A stretch of DNA of 64,000 bases from Methanoculleus taiwanensis (GCF_004102725.1 NZ_LHQS01000001.1:124001-188000); one strand, 5' to 3'. Positions 18,082-27,196 are shown, counted from the first letter of the stretch. Notes: generated from the letters alone by a model not told the origin. Numbers and translations: made by a program.

Positions 18082-19202
18082 CGCCGGTACCCCCGGAGGA
18101 GCAGGTAGATGAAGACCGGAGCGCCCATAAACGCGGTGAGAACCGCCACGGGGAGGACATACGGCGCCACGATCAGCCGGGCGGCGGTATCCGACGCAAG
18201 GAGCAGGATTCCGCCCATGATGCACGAACCCGGGATCAGAAACCGCTGGTCGTCCCCGATGACCCGGCGAACCATGTGTGGACAGACAAGCCCCACAAAC
18301 CCGATGACGCCGAGGAACGCGACAATCACGGCGGAGACGAGCGCGGCGACGACCATCCCGACGAGCCGGATCCTTTCGACATTGACGCCGAGACCTTTCG
18401 CGGTCTCGTCACCGGCATCGATGGCGTTGTAGTTCCAGCGGTTGGCGGCGAAGAAGAGCGTCGCACCGATTACGACGACGGTCATCAGCCCGAGCTCCTG
18501 CCAGGTCGCCCGCCCGACGTCGCCGAACGTCCAGAAGACGACGGCAGCGAGCTGCGAATCGTCGGCGAAGTACTGGAGGAACATCGTCCCTGCGGTGAAG
18601 AGCGACGAGAGCGCGACGCCCGCGAGCACCATAACCTCCGGCGACGCACCCTTGACCCTCGAGATGCCGAGGATCATCGCCGTCGCGAGGAGGCAGAAGA
18701 GAAACGCCATGATCGTCGTCACGTACGGGTTGTTGATCGTGACGGCGTCCGCAACGCTCGATTGCATGGTACCGGCGCCGAGAATGATCACCGAGAAGGC
18801 GGCACCGAACGCACCGGCATTCGAGATCCCGAGGGTGAACGGCGAGCCGAGCGGGTTTCTGAGGATCGACTGCATCGCGACGCCGGCGACCGAGAGTCCA
18901 ACGCCGGCGACGACCGCCGCGAGTGCCTGGGGAAGCCGGATATTCCAGACAATCGCATCCCACTTGTGGGAGACGATATCGCCGAGATGAGGGATCCCGA
19001 GGTGAAGCGCCCCGTTGACCCTGTCGATGAGGCCGTTCACCAGGGTGAGAAACACATCGTAAGCGGGAATTGCCACCGCACCGACCGATATCGACAGAAC
19101 GAACAGGACGCAGAGGACGAGGACACCGCCGATGAGCCAGATATGTTTTCTCCGGACGTAGGCGAGGTAATCCTGCGGCACCGTCCCGTCAGCGAAGTGC
19201 AT
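18078..19202 (-). CDS. ABC transporter permease, FecCD/BtuC type
   Basis: This 374-residue permease belongs to the ten-helix FecCD family. The first helix is at residues 23-45. Family motifs are GVGLSVAGVAMQSILRNPL and GFVGLVCPHMVRR. ATG 19202 is preferred over GTG 19211 because GGAGGT sits 7 nt before it. It lies between the substrate-binding protein and the ATPase genes, giving the order binding protein, permease, ATPase. Confidence 0.92.
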   Translation of the reverse strand: MHFADGTVPQDYLAYVRRKHIWLIGGVLVLCVLFVLSISVGAVAIPAYDVFLTLVNGLIDRVNGALHLGIPHLGDIVSHKWDAIVWNIRLPQALAAVVAGVGLSVAGVAMQSILRNPLGSPFTLGISNAGAFGAAFSVIILGAGTMQSSVADAVTINNPYVTTIMAFLFCLLATAMILGISRVKGASPEVMVLAGVALSSLFTAGTMFLQYFADDSQLAAVVFWTFGDVGRATWQELGLMTVVVIGATLFFAANRWNYNAIDAGDETAKGLGVNVERIRLVGMVVAALVSAVIVAFLGVIGFVGLVCPHMVRRVIGDDQRFLIPGSCIMGGILLLASDTAARLIVAPYVLPVAVLTAFMGAPVFIYLLLRGYRR

Positions 19203-19253
19203 ACCATTCACCTCCTCTGTTTCCTGCTTCGGGTATCATCGTTCATCATTCCC

Positions 19254-20405
19254 TCATAGGGGAATCTGTGTAAATGCCAGACCACCGTACTGCCGGTTTA
19301 TTCCATCAAAGACCGGTTCCCCGACGAAGAAAGTGTAGATCTCGTCAGCCTTCTCCGCAGGATCGATATCGGCAAAACGGTCGGGATAGAGAACCTTACC
19401 GACGAAGTAGGCGTCTGCGAGCACCGAGCCGTAGTTGATGCTGTAGTAGTTGTAGGGCAGGACGCCGTAGACGTTATCACCCTTCACCGCAGAGAGCCCC
19501 TGCAGCGCGGGATCGTTCTTCAGTTCCCCGATCGCGCCGTCGCTCTCCATCTGGATGGTGCCGATATCGACGAAGATGTAGTCCGGATCCCAGTCGACGA
19601 GCGCTTCCTTGGCAACATCCGCATGCGCCACACCCATGCCCGCCGCGACGTTCTTTGCGTTAACCCAAGAAAACGGCGGGTACGCCGGTTCGGTGGAGAT
19701 GATGCCGTGGGCTCCGGCCGAGCTCACACCGCCGACGTAGACGGTCTTCTGTTCGGACTCGGGGATGTTGGATGTCCGGTTCTCGAGATCGGTCATCGTC
19801 GCCTCGATATAGGCGATAATCTCTTCTGCCCGGTCCTGCTTCCCGATCGCCTCGCCCATGACCCTGAGGCCACTGTAGAATTCAGCCTTCTCCGCGTCAT
19901 TGCGAAGAGAACCATAGGGGAATGCAACCACCGGGATACCGGTCTTGGCCTGGAGTTTTTCGGCGTCATCAGCGCTCGTCGCGTATGCCGTGCCGGTCGA
20001 GCCGGTCTTGAAGACGATCTGCGGGCCGATGCCGATGATCTTCTCCGGGTCGTCCTTGCCCCGGAACTCGCCGATCAGCGGGAGATCCTTAAACTGCGGA
20101 TTTGCATGGACGTAGGCTCTGGCATCCATCGCCCGATCTTCCTTCTCGATGCTGTCGACACCGACCGCGAGATCCTGCCCCTGCAGGTACACGAGATAAC
20201 GCAGGCAGCCTGAACCGGAGCAGACAACGCTCTTTGCAGGCGACGGAATCGTTACTGTTCTCCCGAAGCCGTCGGTGACGGCGATCTCCGTTCCGGACGC
20301 GCTGCCGGCCTCCTGCGACGTCACGGCTTCGCCGGTACAACCTGCAACGGCAACCATGCCGATGAGAAGGAGCCCGATGAGAGTAATACCAATATAGTTT
20401 TTCAT
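19254..20405 (-). CDS. ABC transporter substrate-binding lipoprotein, BtuF/FhuD type
   Basis: This 383-residue protein has an N-terminal membrane segment and lipobox-like AVAGC at about residues 18-22, so it should be anchored outside the cell. The mature part begins like other periplasmic-binding-fold proteins of this class (TDGFGRTVTIPSPAKSVVC) and contains ETSKNID-like helices absent; instead DPEKIIGIGPQIVF and WDPDYIFVDIG mark the two lobes. ATG 20405 has GAGGAAAT upstream. It is the first gene of a three- or four-gene unit ending with the FmdE-like gene. Ligand unknown. Confidence 0.9.
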   Translation of the reverse strand: MKNYIGITLIGLLLIGMVAVAGCTGEAVTSQEAGSASGTEIAVTDGFGRTVTIPSPAKSVVCSGSGCLRYLVYLQGQDLAVGVDSIEKEDRAMDARAYVHANPQFKDLPLIGEFRGKDDPEKIIGIGPQIVFKTGSTGTAYATSADDAEKLQAKTGIPVVAFPYGSLRNDAEKAEFYSGLRVMGEAIGKQDRAEEIIAYIEATMTDLENRTSNIPESEQKTVYVGGVSSAGAHGIISTEPAYPPFSWVNAKNVAAGMGVAHADVAKEALVDWDPDYIFVDIGTIQMESDGAIGELKNDPALQGLSAVKGDNVYGVLPYNYYSINYGSVLADAYFVGKVLYPDRFADIDPAEKADEIYTFFVGEPVFDGINRQYGGLAFTQIPL

Positions 20406-20902
20406 GTTATTTCCTCATGAATATCGGATTAAGGATCTGAATTACGCGCACATGCCTTAAAAATATTAGCAATGAGTGTTGATAATACACCTAATGGTAG
20501 TCGCCCGTCTTAATTTTCCACGGACGGCCCCTGCCGCGGATCACCATGCCGGCATACATTTTAGAGCAACAGTAAAACGAGAACGCTTCAGATCCAGCCC
20601 ACAGCGTGAAGATCGCCGGAGGTGAGTGCGGCGGATTACCAGAACTGCTCCGGTGCGCCGGCCGAAAAATCGGTATTCCGAACTCCGTGAAGGGAAAGAT
20701 GACGATCGGATGAATGAGGAAGCATCCACCTGTCGGCGTCACGAGTTACAGATACTGCCGATGCTCCGGGAGCGACCAGCAGGACGGGATAGGGAATGAG
20801 AAATGCGTTTTCCAGAAAGTAAAAAGGCGTACCTCTGCAGAGAGCAATCACAAGTCAGATACTCACCACACAACGAAAACAGACACTTCAGTGAAGAGGG
20901 AA
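20406..20902. other. Intergenic stretch without a recognisable gene
   Basis: About 500 bp lie between the importer operon and the 5S rRNA. Short open frames here (for example 20491-20742 minus) have no family features and no clear ribosome binding site. The part near 20406-20480 is AT-rich and should hold the importer promoter on the minus strand. Nothing else can be supported. Confidence 0.5.
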
Positions 20903-21029
20903 GGTAATAGCAGCGTATCCAGGTTCCCGAGGACTCGCGTACCTCAGTACAACGGGTTACGTAAGTGGGCTTCACTGCTGGGTTCGGAATGGGTCCAGGT
21001 GTTTCCCCACTGCTATGGCCGCTATTACC
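20903..21029 (-). rRNA. 5S ribosomal RNA, isolated copy
   Basis: On the minus strand the sequence contains the conserved 5S core (GGGGAAACACCTGG, CCCATTCCGAACCC, AGCAGTGAAGCCC). The termini GGTAATAGC and GCTATTACC pair perfectly to form helix I, giving limits of 21029 (5' end) to 20903 (3' end), about 127 nt. No 16S or 23S gene is present in the window, so this copy stands apart from a full rRNA operon. Confidence 0.93.
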
Positions 21030-21430
21030 AGAGCTTTGCAGGAGTCGCATGTAGCGACCTGCCGCGCTACTATACTATTCACCGTCCAGAGATATAAGGA
21101 TCGTGCTCTTCTCCGGCTCCCATGGGTCTATCTACAGAATCGATCCCCCGGCCGCGGGATCATCAGGTCGTGAGACGGTTGTCACCCTGTAGACAACTCC
21201 AGAGTACGGGATGCCTCGCGCTCAAATCCAGGAGGCGAGCGGAGTTCACGCATCCGGGAATCGCCGAACCCCCGCACTTCCCGATAATGGATGATTCGGC
21301 AACTACCCGGCCGCGCATAATTTTTTAAGAGAAGAGAGCGATCTCTATATGCACCGGGGTTCCGGTAATGCCGGGAGATACAGAGATTTTGCCGCATTTC
21401 CCCGAGGTTCTCTACGGCAGGCATCATTTT
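21030..21430. promoter_or_regulatory. 5S rRNA promoter and leader, otherwise empty
   Basis: On the minus strand a TATA-like TCCTTATATC (21091-21100) lies about 65 bp before the mature 5S end. The intervening leader can form a hairpin in which GTAGCG pairs with CGCTAC just upstream of the 5S. The rest of this 400-bp stretch to the tRNA shows no coding potential that I can support. Confidence 0.55.
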
Positions 21431-21505
21431 GGGCCCGTAGCTTAGTCCGGTCAGAGCGCCCGGCTCATAACCGGGCGGTCGTGGGTTCGAATCCCTCCGG
21501 GCCCA
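21431..21505 (+). tRNA. tRNA with CAT anticodon (elongator Met or Ile2)
   Basis: A 75-nt cloverleaf is present. The acceptor stem GGGCCCG pairs with CGGGCCC, the anticodon stem is CCCGG/CCGGG around loop CTCATAA, and the T arm is GTGGG/TTCGAAT/CCCTC-like, with discriminator A. The anticodon stem lacks the three consecutive G:C pairs next to the loop that mark initiator tRNA. It is therefore elongator methionine or the AUA-reading isoleucine tRNA (agmatidine-modified in archaea); I cannot separate these. A small inverted repeat (GGAGAG/CTCTCC) follows near 21513-21535 and may terminate transcription. Confidence 0.9.
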
Positions 21506-21711
21506 CTACTATCCGGAGAGTGAAACCGCTCTCCGCCGCTTCTCTTCGCATGCAGCCTGTTAACCGGGAGGTCAGGCAGCCCGCGTATCCCAAACACCGA
21601 CGAACGGATCGGGCAGGTCGCCTATGCCACGGCATGCACCGGGGAGAGCAGTCCCTGCCTCGCAACGGCAAACCTTACGTGCAGGGAAGGTGTAGTTCAG
21701 TGTGATCGCCA

Positions 21712-22755
21712 GTGACCCCTCCTACCATCTCCCCTCCGGTCAGGCTCCTCGCTATCGGGGCTGGTATCGTCATCCTCTTCGGGGGGATGCGGGCTGCATC
21801 TTCGATCCTCGGCCCCCTCCTCCTCGCCGTCTTCCTCGCCATGGTTACCGTTCCGCTGCTCCGATGGCTCGAACGGCGGGGGCTGCCGACCGCCGCAGCG
21901 TCCGGTGTTCTCATCGCCGGGCTGATCGCGGCCTCTGTCGCACTGGCGGCGTTCGTCGGCGTGGCATTCAACCAGCTCGTCGAGGCGCTGCCGGCCTACC
22001 AGGAACAGGTGCAGGTCCGGCTCTCTGATCTGCAGTCGATGCTGGCGGCATCCGGGGTCGATACGGCGTCACTGCAGCTCTTCGACCTGCTCGACCGGGG
22101 GATGATCATCGGTCAGCTGGCAGCCTTTTTCCGCAGCCTCAGCACCGCCGTCTTCGATCTCGTTCTTATCCTGATAGGAACCGGATTTCTCCTGCTCGAA
22201 GCCTCCCGGCTCTCGACCGGCATAGAACAGCGGCTCGGGCCGAAGAGTCCACTGGTCGGACGGTTCCGGCAGTCCAGCCGGATTCTCATCGACTATGTCG
22301 TGGTCAGGACGAAGGTCAACCTGATCACCGGGATCGGTGTCGGAGCGCTCCTCTACGCGCTCGGTGTGGACTTCGCCCTGTTATGGGGCCTGCTCACCTT
22401 CGTCCTGAGTTACATTCCGTACATCGGCCTCGCCCTCGCTGCCCTTCCCGCTGCAATCCTGGCATGGCTGGAGCTTGGACCCCTCGCCGTCGTGATCATC
22501 CTCGTCGGAGTCACCATCGTCAACTTCATCGCGGAGAGCATCCTGTTCCCGCAGATGGCCGGCGAGGGGCTTGACCTCTCACCCTTCGTCGTGCTGGCCT
22601 CGGTCATCTTCTGGGGATTCATCCTCGGGGCGGCAGGCGTTTTCCTCGCAGTGCCCCTGACGCTCGCCGTGAAGATGCTCCTTGAGAACTGGCATGAAAC
22701 CCGCTGGCTCGCAACGCTGATGAGCGGGGGGGACCGGCAGGAGGAACTGACCTAG
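21712..22755 (+). CDS. AI-2E family transporter (PerM/TqsA-like), copy 1
   Basis: This 347-residue polytopic membrane protein has the layout of the AI-2E/UPF0118 family: two N-terminal helices, a helical cytoplasmic loop (residues about 95-135), and later helices with LSYIPYIGLALAALPAAI and AGVFLAVPLTLAVKMLLE. Members export diverse solutes or act in Na+/H+ exchange, so the name does not prove autoinducer transport. The frame begins with GTG 21712; no strong ribosome binding site is visible, so the start is tentative. A second paralogue lies at 37845. Confidence 0.88.
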   Translation: MTPPTISPPVRLLAIGAGIVILFGGMRAASSILGPLLLAVFLAMVTVPLLRWLERRGLPTAAASGVLIAGLIAASVALAAFVGVAFNQLVEALPAYQEQVQVRLSDLQSMLAASGVDTASLQLFDLLDRGMIIGQLAAFFRSLSTAVFDLVLILIGTGFLLLEASRLSTGIEQRLGPKSPLVGRFRQSSRILIDYVVVRTKVNLITGIGVGALLYALGVDFALLWGLLTFVLSYIPYIGLALAALPAAILAWLELGPLAVVIILVGVTIVNFIAESILFPQMAGEGLDLSPFVVLASVIFWGFILGAAGVFLAVPLTLAVKMLLENWHETRWLATLMSGGDRQEELT

Positions 22756-22840
22756 CACGTACCCGTATGCTGCCCCGGACCGGTTACCCCGCCGACTGCA
22801 CGCCATAAGACTTTTCTCTCCTTCACCCAGAGGGGAGGGC

Positions 22841-23212
22841 ATGTTCCAACGGATGGCCGGAAGTTCAGGCAGGATCATCGGGTTTCGGATCAGCGGCACG
22901 CTCACCGCCGAGGAGGCGAGGGCGATCCTCGTCCCGGAACTGCATCGGGCTATCGAGACATACCACCATATCCATCTGCTGCTGCACCTCGACGGATTCA
23001 AGGGGATGACATCCGGGGCAATCTACGAGGAACTAAAGAGTTCCCCTGAAGTAAAGCATATCAAGCGGATAGCCATCGTCAGCGATGCAGGAACCGGGGT
23101 GCTCGGGGTTCGGCTCTTCGGAGCCGTCCTCCTCCCCACCGATACCAGAGTCGAGTACTTCCGGAGCGATAACCTGCAAGCGGCATGGGACTGGCTGCAG
23201 GAAGGGAAGTAA
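22841..23212 (+). CDS. SpoIIAA-like (STAS-fold) protein, copy 1
   Basis: This 123-residue protein matches the SpoIIAA-like family. It has an N-terminal GRIIGFRISGTLTAEEARAI, a central hydrophobic strand HIHLLLHLDGFKGM, and a C-terminus with RVEYFRSDNLQAAWDWLQEG. AGGGGAGGG just before ATG 22841 is a good ribosome binding site. The serine phosphorylated in true SpoIIAA is not conserved in context, so classical anti-sigma antagonism is unlikely. Two further paralogues lie within 1.5 kb. Confidence 0.82.
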   Translation: MFQRMAGSSGRIIGFRISGTLTAEEARAILVPELHRAIETYHHIHLLLHLDGFKGMTSGAIYEELKSSPEVKHIKRIAIVSDAGTGVLGVRLFGAVLLPTDTRVEYFRSDNLQAAWDWLQEGK

Positions 23213-23288
23213 CGCCCGAAGAGAAGCACCGCAAGAGATATCTACGGGGATACAGGAATACCCCGGCCAGCAGGAGAGGAGGCGAGCC

Positions 23289-23729
23289 GTGCAACCACCG
23301 GACGTGCAGGAGGACGATCGGACGCGAGGTTTTCTGGCAGCAATATGTATTGTCATCGCCCTTCTCTTCACCCTTGCCGGGACATCTGCGGTTCTGGCCG
23401 CATTCTCGCCCGGGAACCCCGGCGACGATCGGTACGGCGAGGCGCTCCGCGAACTCGACCAGACACTCATCGAACTCGAGCATCTCGATGAATCCACTTC
23501 GCGGACGGCAGTCCCGGACGCACGGGAGAAGGTCTCCGCAGCCGTCGGGAGAGTCCGGAAAGCGGGGGGTCCGGATACCGAAGATCTCGCAGCGGCACAC
23601 GAGGATCTCGAGAGAGCGTTCGCAGCGGTTCCGGACGGCACACCGGCATCCGAAACGGCCGGCGCGATCCGCGGCGAGGTAACGGCGCTCAGAGCCGCAT
23701 GGCACCGGTGCTTCACCCACCGGGGCTGA
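23289..23729 (+). CDS. Membrane-anchored helical protein, paralogue of the 28942 lipoprotein
   Basis: This 146-residue protein has a short cytosolic N-terminus (VQPPDVQEDDRTRG) and one TM helix at about residues 16-38. The exported helical domain is rich in Leu/Ala/Glu (LRELDQTLIELEHLDES, VSAAVGRVRKAG, AAHEDLERAFAAVP). GTG 23289 is chosen because GAGGAGG precedes it by about 7 nt. The helical pattern aligns with the lipoprotein at 28942 (leucine spacing, V-x-D-x-R, AA-x-E-x-L, P...E...IR-x-x-V). Family unknown; a structural or scaffolding role outside the cell is possible. Confidence 0.7.
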   Translation: MQPPDVQEDDRTRGFLAAICIVIALLFTLAGTSAVLAAFSPGNPGDDRYGEALRELDQTLIELEHLDESTSRTAVPDAREKVSAAVGRVRKAGGPDTEDLAAAHEDLERAFAAVPDGTPASETAGAIRGEVTALRAAWHRCFTHRG

Positions 23730-23826
23730 GCGAGACGTCTGCTCTGAAGGGCTCTGCAGGCTCTACCGGATCATCATGGATCCCGGCATCCATACTTTTA
23801 TGAACTCCTGGCAGGAGTTCGGATGC

Positions 23827-24237
23827 ATGATCGAACTGCTGCATGCGAGCGTGGGAAACATCATCGGGTTTCGGATCGGCGGAACGCTTACCGGACACGA
23901 TCTGACCGGAATTCTCATCACGGATCTCGAGCGGGTGTTCATAGAGTACGGGGTGATCCGCCTGCTCCTCGAGATCCGGGACTTCGAAGGCGAAGACCCG
24001 GAGATAGCCCTGCAGAAGGCGATACCGGATGAACTGCCCGGGTCTATCGAACGCCTGGCCGTTGTCGTCCCGGAAGAGGAGCATGGTACGTGGACGGAAA
24101 CGGCACTTCAGTCCGCCCTCGCATCGGCCGGCGCCACCGTCCGGTTCTTTCCGCCCGGGCGGCGGGAAGAGGCGTGGGACTGGGTTGCGGCGGGCGGGAA
24201 GCATACGGCAAAGGTGCCGTCGATATCCGGACCTTGA
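23827..24237 (+). CDS. SpoIIAA-like (STAS-fold) protein, copy 2
   Basis: This is a 136-residue paralogue of the proteins at 22841 and 24293. The N-terminus MIELLHASVGNIIGFRIGG aligns with theirs and fixes ATG 23827 over an upstream in-frame ATG at 23776. The middle strand is IRLLLEIRDFEGED and the C-terminus FFPPGRREEAWDWVAAG. Divergence among the three copies is high, so the duplications are old or were acquired separately. The gene starts about 100 bp after the membrane-anchored helical protein. Confidence 0.78.
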   Translation: MIELLHASVGNIIGFRIGGTLTGHDLTGILITDLERVFIEYGVIRLLLEIRDFEGEDPEIALQKAIPDELPGSIERLAVVVPEEEHGTWTETALQSALASAGATVRFFPPGRREEAWDWVAAGGKHTAKVPSISGP

Positions 24238-24292
24238 TCCATCCCGGAACAAAGGGAGAACGCTTATCTGTTCTGACTGCGAAGGGGCATCC

Positions 24293-24706
24293 ATGCTTGA
24301 CCGGATGAAAGAGAGTTCAGGGTGCGTAGTCGGATTCCGATTCGACGGGAAACTGAGCGAGAGCGATTACCGGGCAACACTCCTCCCGGAGATCGAAAAA
24401 GTTCTTGAAACGTGCGATCACGCCAGAATTCTCCTGAAGATCGAGAGGTTCCACAGCTGGAGACCGGGAGGCTACTGGGAGGAACTGAAGACCTGGCCGG
24501 GGATCGCCTCCGTCGACCGGATCGCCATCGTCGGCGGAGAGCAGTGGCGGGAGTGGATGACCCACCTTCCGGGACTCTTCGTCGGCTTCACCAATATCGA
24601 CGTCCGGTACTTCCGGGAAAGCCGGCAGGTGGATGCATGGGGCTGGCTCGGAAGAGACGAGCCCCAGGCTGCCCCACGCGAGGCGATCCCGGTACAGAGC
24701 CGGTGA
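24293..24706 (+). CDS. SpoIIAA-like (STAS-fold) protein, copy 3
   Basis: This is the third 137-residue member of the tandem set (MLDRMKESSGCVVGFRFDGKL...DVRYFRESRQVDAWGWLG). ATG 24293 aligns with the starts of copies 1 and 2, and AAGGGG lies about 5 nt before it. The shared C-terminal [FY]F...AWxW signature is present in all three. Conserved gene spacing suggests each copy has its own promoter. Confidence 0.78.
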   Translation: MLDRMKESSGCVVGFRFDGKLSESDYRATLLPEIEKVLETCDHARILLKIERFHSWRPGGYWEELKTWPGIASVDRIAIVGGEQWREWMTHLPGLFVGFTNIDVRYFRESRQVDAWGWLGRDEPQAAPREAIPVQSR

Positions 24707-24772
24707 TAAACCGGCGAGACCGGGTGCGGGAGAACCTTTTTTGCCCCGGCAGGTGCACACCTCTGCAATCCG

Positions 24773-25660
24773 ATGAACTGCCGAGCCGATGATGGCGGGT
24801 GGATCCGCTTCTCCCGCCCCGAACCGGGGGAGCTCCGCCGCCAGGGCCTGCTGCCCGTGGATCTGCATGTCCACACAAACCATTCGGACTCTCCGACGAG
24901 AGTGAAGGATGCCCTCAAACTCGCCGCCCGACAGGGGATCGGGCTCGCCATCACCGATCACAATCGGATAAGCGGTGTCCTTGAAGCCCTGCGGCTGGAT
25001 TCCGGTGTTCCGGTCGTCCCCGGGATCGAGATCAGTGCAGACGACGGCCCGCATATCCTCCTCTACTTTGCCTCATACGGCGACCTTCGGGAGTTCTACA
25101 CCGGGTACATCGAGAGAAATACACGGTCAGCCCCGTATATCGGGATACGGCTGACCACGGAGGAGATACTCGACGCCCGAGAGGGCTATCCGTGCGTCGC
25201 CGCTGAGGCGCACCCGTGCGGATACGTCTTCCTGAACCGGGGGGTGGAGCGGTGCATCGCCGGGGAATGTATCGGCGAAGATCTCTTCTCCCGCCTCGAC
25301 GCCCTCGAAGTTATCTGCGGCGGGATGGCACGGTCCCACAACCGGAGAGCGGCGGAACTCGCACGGAAGCACCGGCTCGGCAGGACGGGAGGAACTGACG
25401 CCCACCTCCTCCACGAGCTCGGGGGAGTCGTCACCTGCGCCTCTGCCGAGACGGCGGAAGAACTCCTGGAGGCGATTCTCCGGCGCGAGACGATCGTCAT
25501 CGGGGAGGAGCGGACGATCCTCGGCAAAGCGGTGACGGGGACGGCGGCCCTGCCGCACCACCTTCCCTATACGGTGCCGATTCTGCATGCCCGATGGGAG
25601 CAGAACCGCCCCCGCATCGAGCGGTTCATCCAGTCCCGGCGTACCGGGAGAAACGGGTAG
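24773..25660 (+). CDS. PHP-domain phosphoesterase
   Basis: This 295-residue protein carries the four PHP metal-binding motifs in order: DLHVHTNHSD (about residue 30), AITDHNRISG, PGIEIS, and AEAHPCGYVF with GRTGGTDAHLLHELG near residue 200. PHP proteins hydrolyse phosphoester bonds in nucleotides or nucleic acids. No polymerase or nuclease domain is attached, so the substrate is open. The start ATG 24773 is 66 bp past the third SpoIIAA-like gene. Confidence 0.87.
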   Translation: MNCRADDGGWIRFSRPEPGELRRQGLLPVDLHVHTNHSDSPTRVKDALKLAARQGIGLAITDHNRISGVLEALRLDSGVPVVPGIEISADDGPHILLYFASYGDLREFYTGYIERNTRSAPYIGIRLTTEEILDAREGYPCVAAEAHPCGYVFLNRGVERCIAGECIGEDLFSRLDALEVICGGMARSHNRRAAELARKHRLGRTGGTDAHLLHELGGVVTCASAETAEELLEAILRRETIVIGEERTILGKAVTGTAALPHHLPYTVPILHARWEQNRPRIERFIQSRRTGRNG

Positions 25661-25681
25661 CCGGGATGCGCCGGGTACGGC

Positions 25682-27112
25682 TCAGCCAAGCGGAGAGAAG
25701 AGCCGGGAGATCGATTCCTTGATCTTAATCAGGGTCGGCCGTTCTGCGTAGCGCTCCGGCGTTAGCTCGGTGCAGACGGCGAGATCCTCAATAAATCGCC
25801 GTTTCATCTCGCTCCCGACGGCCGAGTCGTAGAAGAAGGCGTTCGCCTCGAAGTTCAGCCGGAAACTGCGGACATCCCAGTTCGCACTGCCGACGGAACC
25901 GGCTTTCCCGTCGACCACGACGGTCTTTGCATGGATGAAGCCGTTGTCGTAAGTGTAGACCTGCACTCCCGCATCGAGCAGGTCGGCGGCGAAGGAGAGG
26001 GACGCCCAGTAGACGAAGGGGTGATCAGGTTTGCAGGGGATCATAAGACGGACGTCGACGCCGGAGAGCGCTGCGAGCCGCAAAGCGTCGGAGATGCTCT
26101 CGTCGGGGATGAAGTAGGGCGTCTGAACATAACAGGACTCCCGGGCGGAGTTGATCAGCTTGATGTACCCCTCCTTTACGGGGTTCCACCGGGTATCGGG
26201 GCCTCCCGAGACGATCTGGACCGGCGTGGTGCCGGACCCTTCAACCCCGGGGAAGTACTGTTCGACCACCTCCATCGACTCTTTCGTCGTGAACTGCCAG
26301 TCTAGGAAAAAACGGAGTTGCAACAGGCTTGCGGCCTGCCCGGTGATCTTCACCGCGGTATCCCGCCAGTAGCCCATCGGCCCTTTGCCCAGGTACTCGT
26401 CCCCGATATTGAAACCGCCGATGAAACCGACAGCTCCGTCGATGACGGCGATTTTTCGGTGGTTCCGGTAGTTCAATCGGTAGATCGAGGGGAAGAATAC
26501 CCCGATCTGTCCGCCGGCATCGGTCAGTTCATGGAAGGCTTTCTTCGATCCTTTCCCCGCCCGGGTTCCCATGGCATCGAAGAGCAGGCGGACCTCAACA
26601 CCCTCGCGTGCCTTTTCTGCGAGCGCGTGGACAACAGCACGCCCGAGTTCGTCATTGTTCACGATGAAGTACTCTAGATGGATATGGTGGCGGGCGTCCC
26701 TGATCGCCTCAAAGAGCGCATCGAACTTCTCTTTCCCGTCGGTATAGACCTCGACCCGATTGTTCTCTGTCAGGAACGCCCGGTTATTCTGAAGAAGTGC
26801 GAAGATAGTATCGCGGTAGGGTTCTGCGTCCGGGTTTGCAAACCGGAAGTGACTGTCGACCAGATCGCGGTGCTGCTCCTCAAATATCTCCTTGAGTCTC
26901 CGGTCACCCGCCTCTTTGACGGTAAACATCTTACGCCGCGTATAGTTCTGCCCGAAGAGCAGGTAGAGCACGAACCCGATCGCGGGCAGGAAGAAGAGGA
27001 CCATCAGCCATGCCAGCGCCGACGTAGGATTCTTCCGCTCGACGAAGACGACAACGATGGCAAAGAAGATGTCGAAGAGCAGGATGATGCCGAGGATGAA
27101 CGACCAATTCAT
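25682..27112 (-). CDS. Cardiolipin synthase-like phospholipase D family protein
   Basis: This 476-residue membrane enzyme has two N-terminal TM helices, NPTSALAWLMVLFFLPAIG being the classical Cls signature. Two catalytic PLD motifs follow (NHRKIAVIDG near residue 215 and HAKTVVVDG near residue 396). In archaea such enzymes form glycerol-bridged dimeric ether lipids (archaeal cardiolipins), which rise under osmotic stress. ATG 27112 has GAGAGG about 8 nt upstream and gives the standard N-terminus MNWSFIL. A TATA box (27201-27210) lies 90 bp upstream, divergent from the DUF1269 gene. Confidence 0.9.
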   Translation of the reverse strand: MNWSFILGIILLFDIFFAIVVVFVERKNPTSALAWLMVLFFLPAIGFVLYLLFGQNYTRRKMFTVKEAGDRRLKEIFEEQHRDLVDSHFRFANPDAEPYRDTIFALLQNNRAFLTENNRVEVYTDGKEKFDALFEAIRDARHHIHLEYFIVNNDELGRAVVHALAEKAREGVEVRLLFDAMGTRAGKGSKKAFHELTDAGGQIGVFFPSIYRLNYRNHRKIAVIDGAVGFIGGFNIGDEYLGKGPMGYWRDTAVKITGQAASLLQLRFFLDWQFTTKESMEVVEQYFPGVEGSGTTPVQIVSGGPDTRWNPVKEGYIKLINSARESCYVQTPYFIPDESISDALRLAALSGVDVRLMIPCKPDHPFVYWASLSFAADLLDAGVQVYTYDNGFIHAKTVVVDGKAGSVGSANWDVRSFRLNFEANAFFYDSAVGSEMKRRFIEDLAVCTELTPERYAERPTLIKIKESISRLFSPLG

Positions 27113-27196
27113 GTTAAGAACCTCTCTCAAGCCATTGTTTTCCCGCACGCGAAAGGGAGAGCCTTTGGCACCGGACTCAAGTAAGCCCTCTCGTCA

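Noticed and set aside
20491-20742. Minus-strand frame of about 83 residues near the 5S gene
   Set aside because: No ribosome binding site, no domain and no composition like neighbouring genes.
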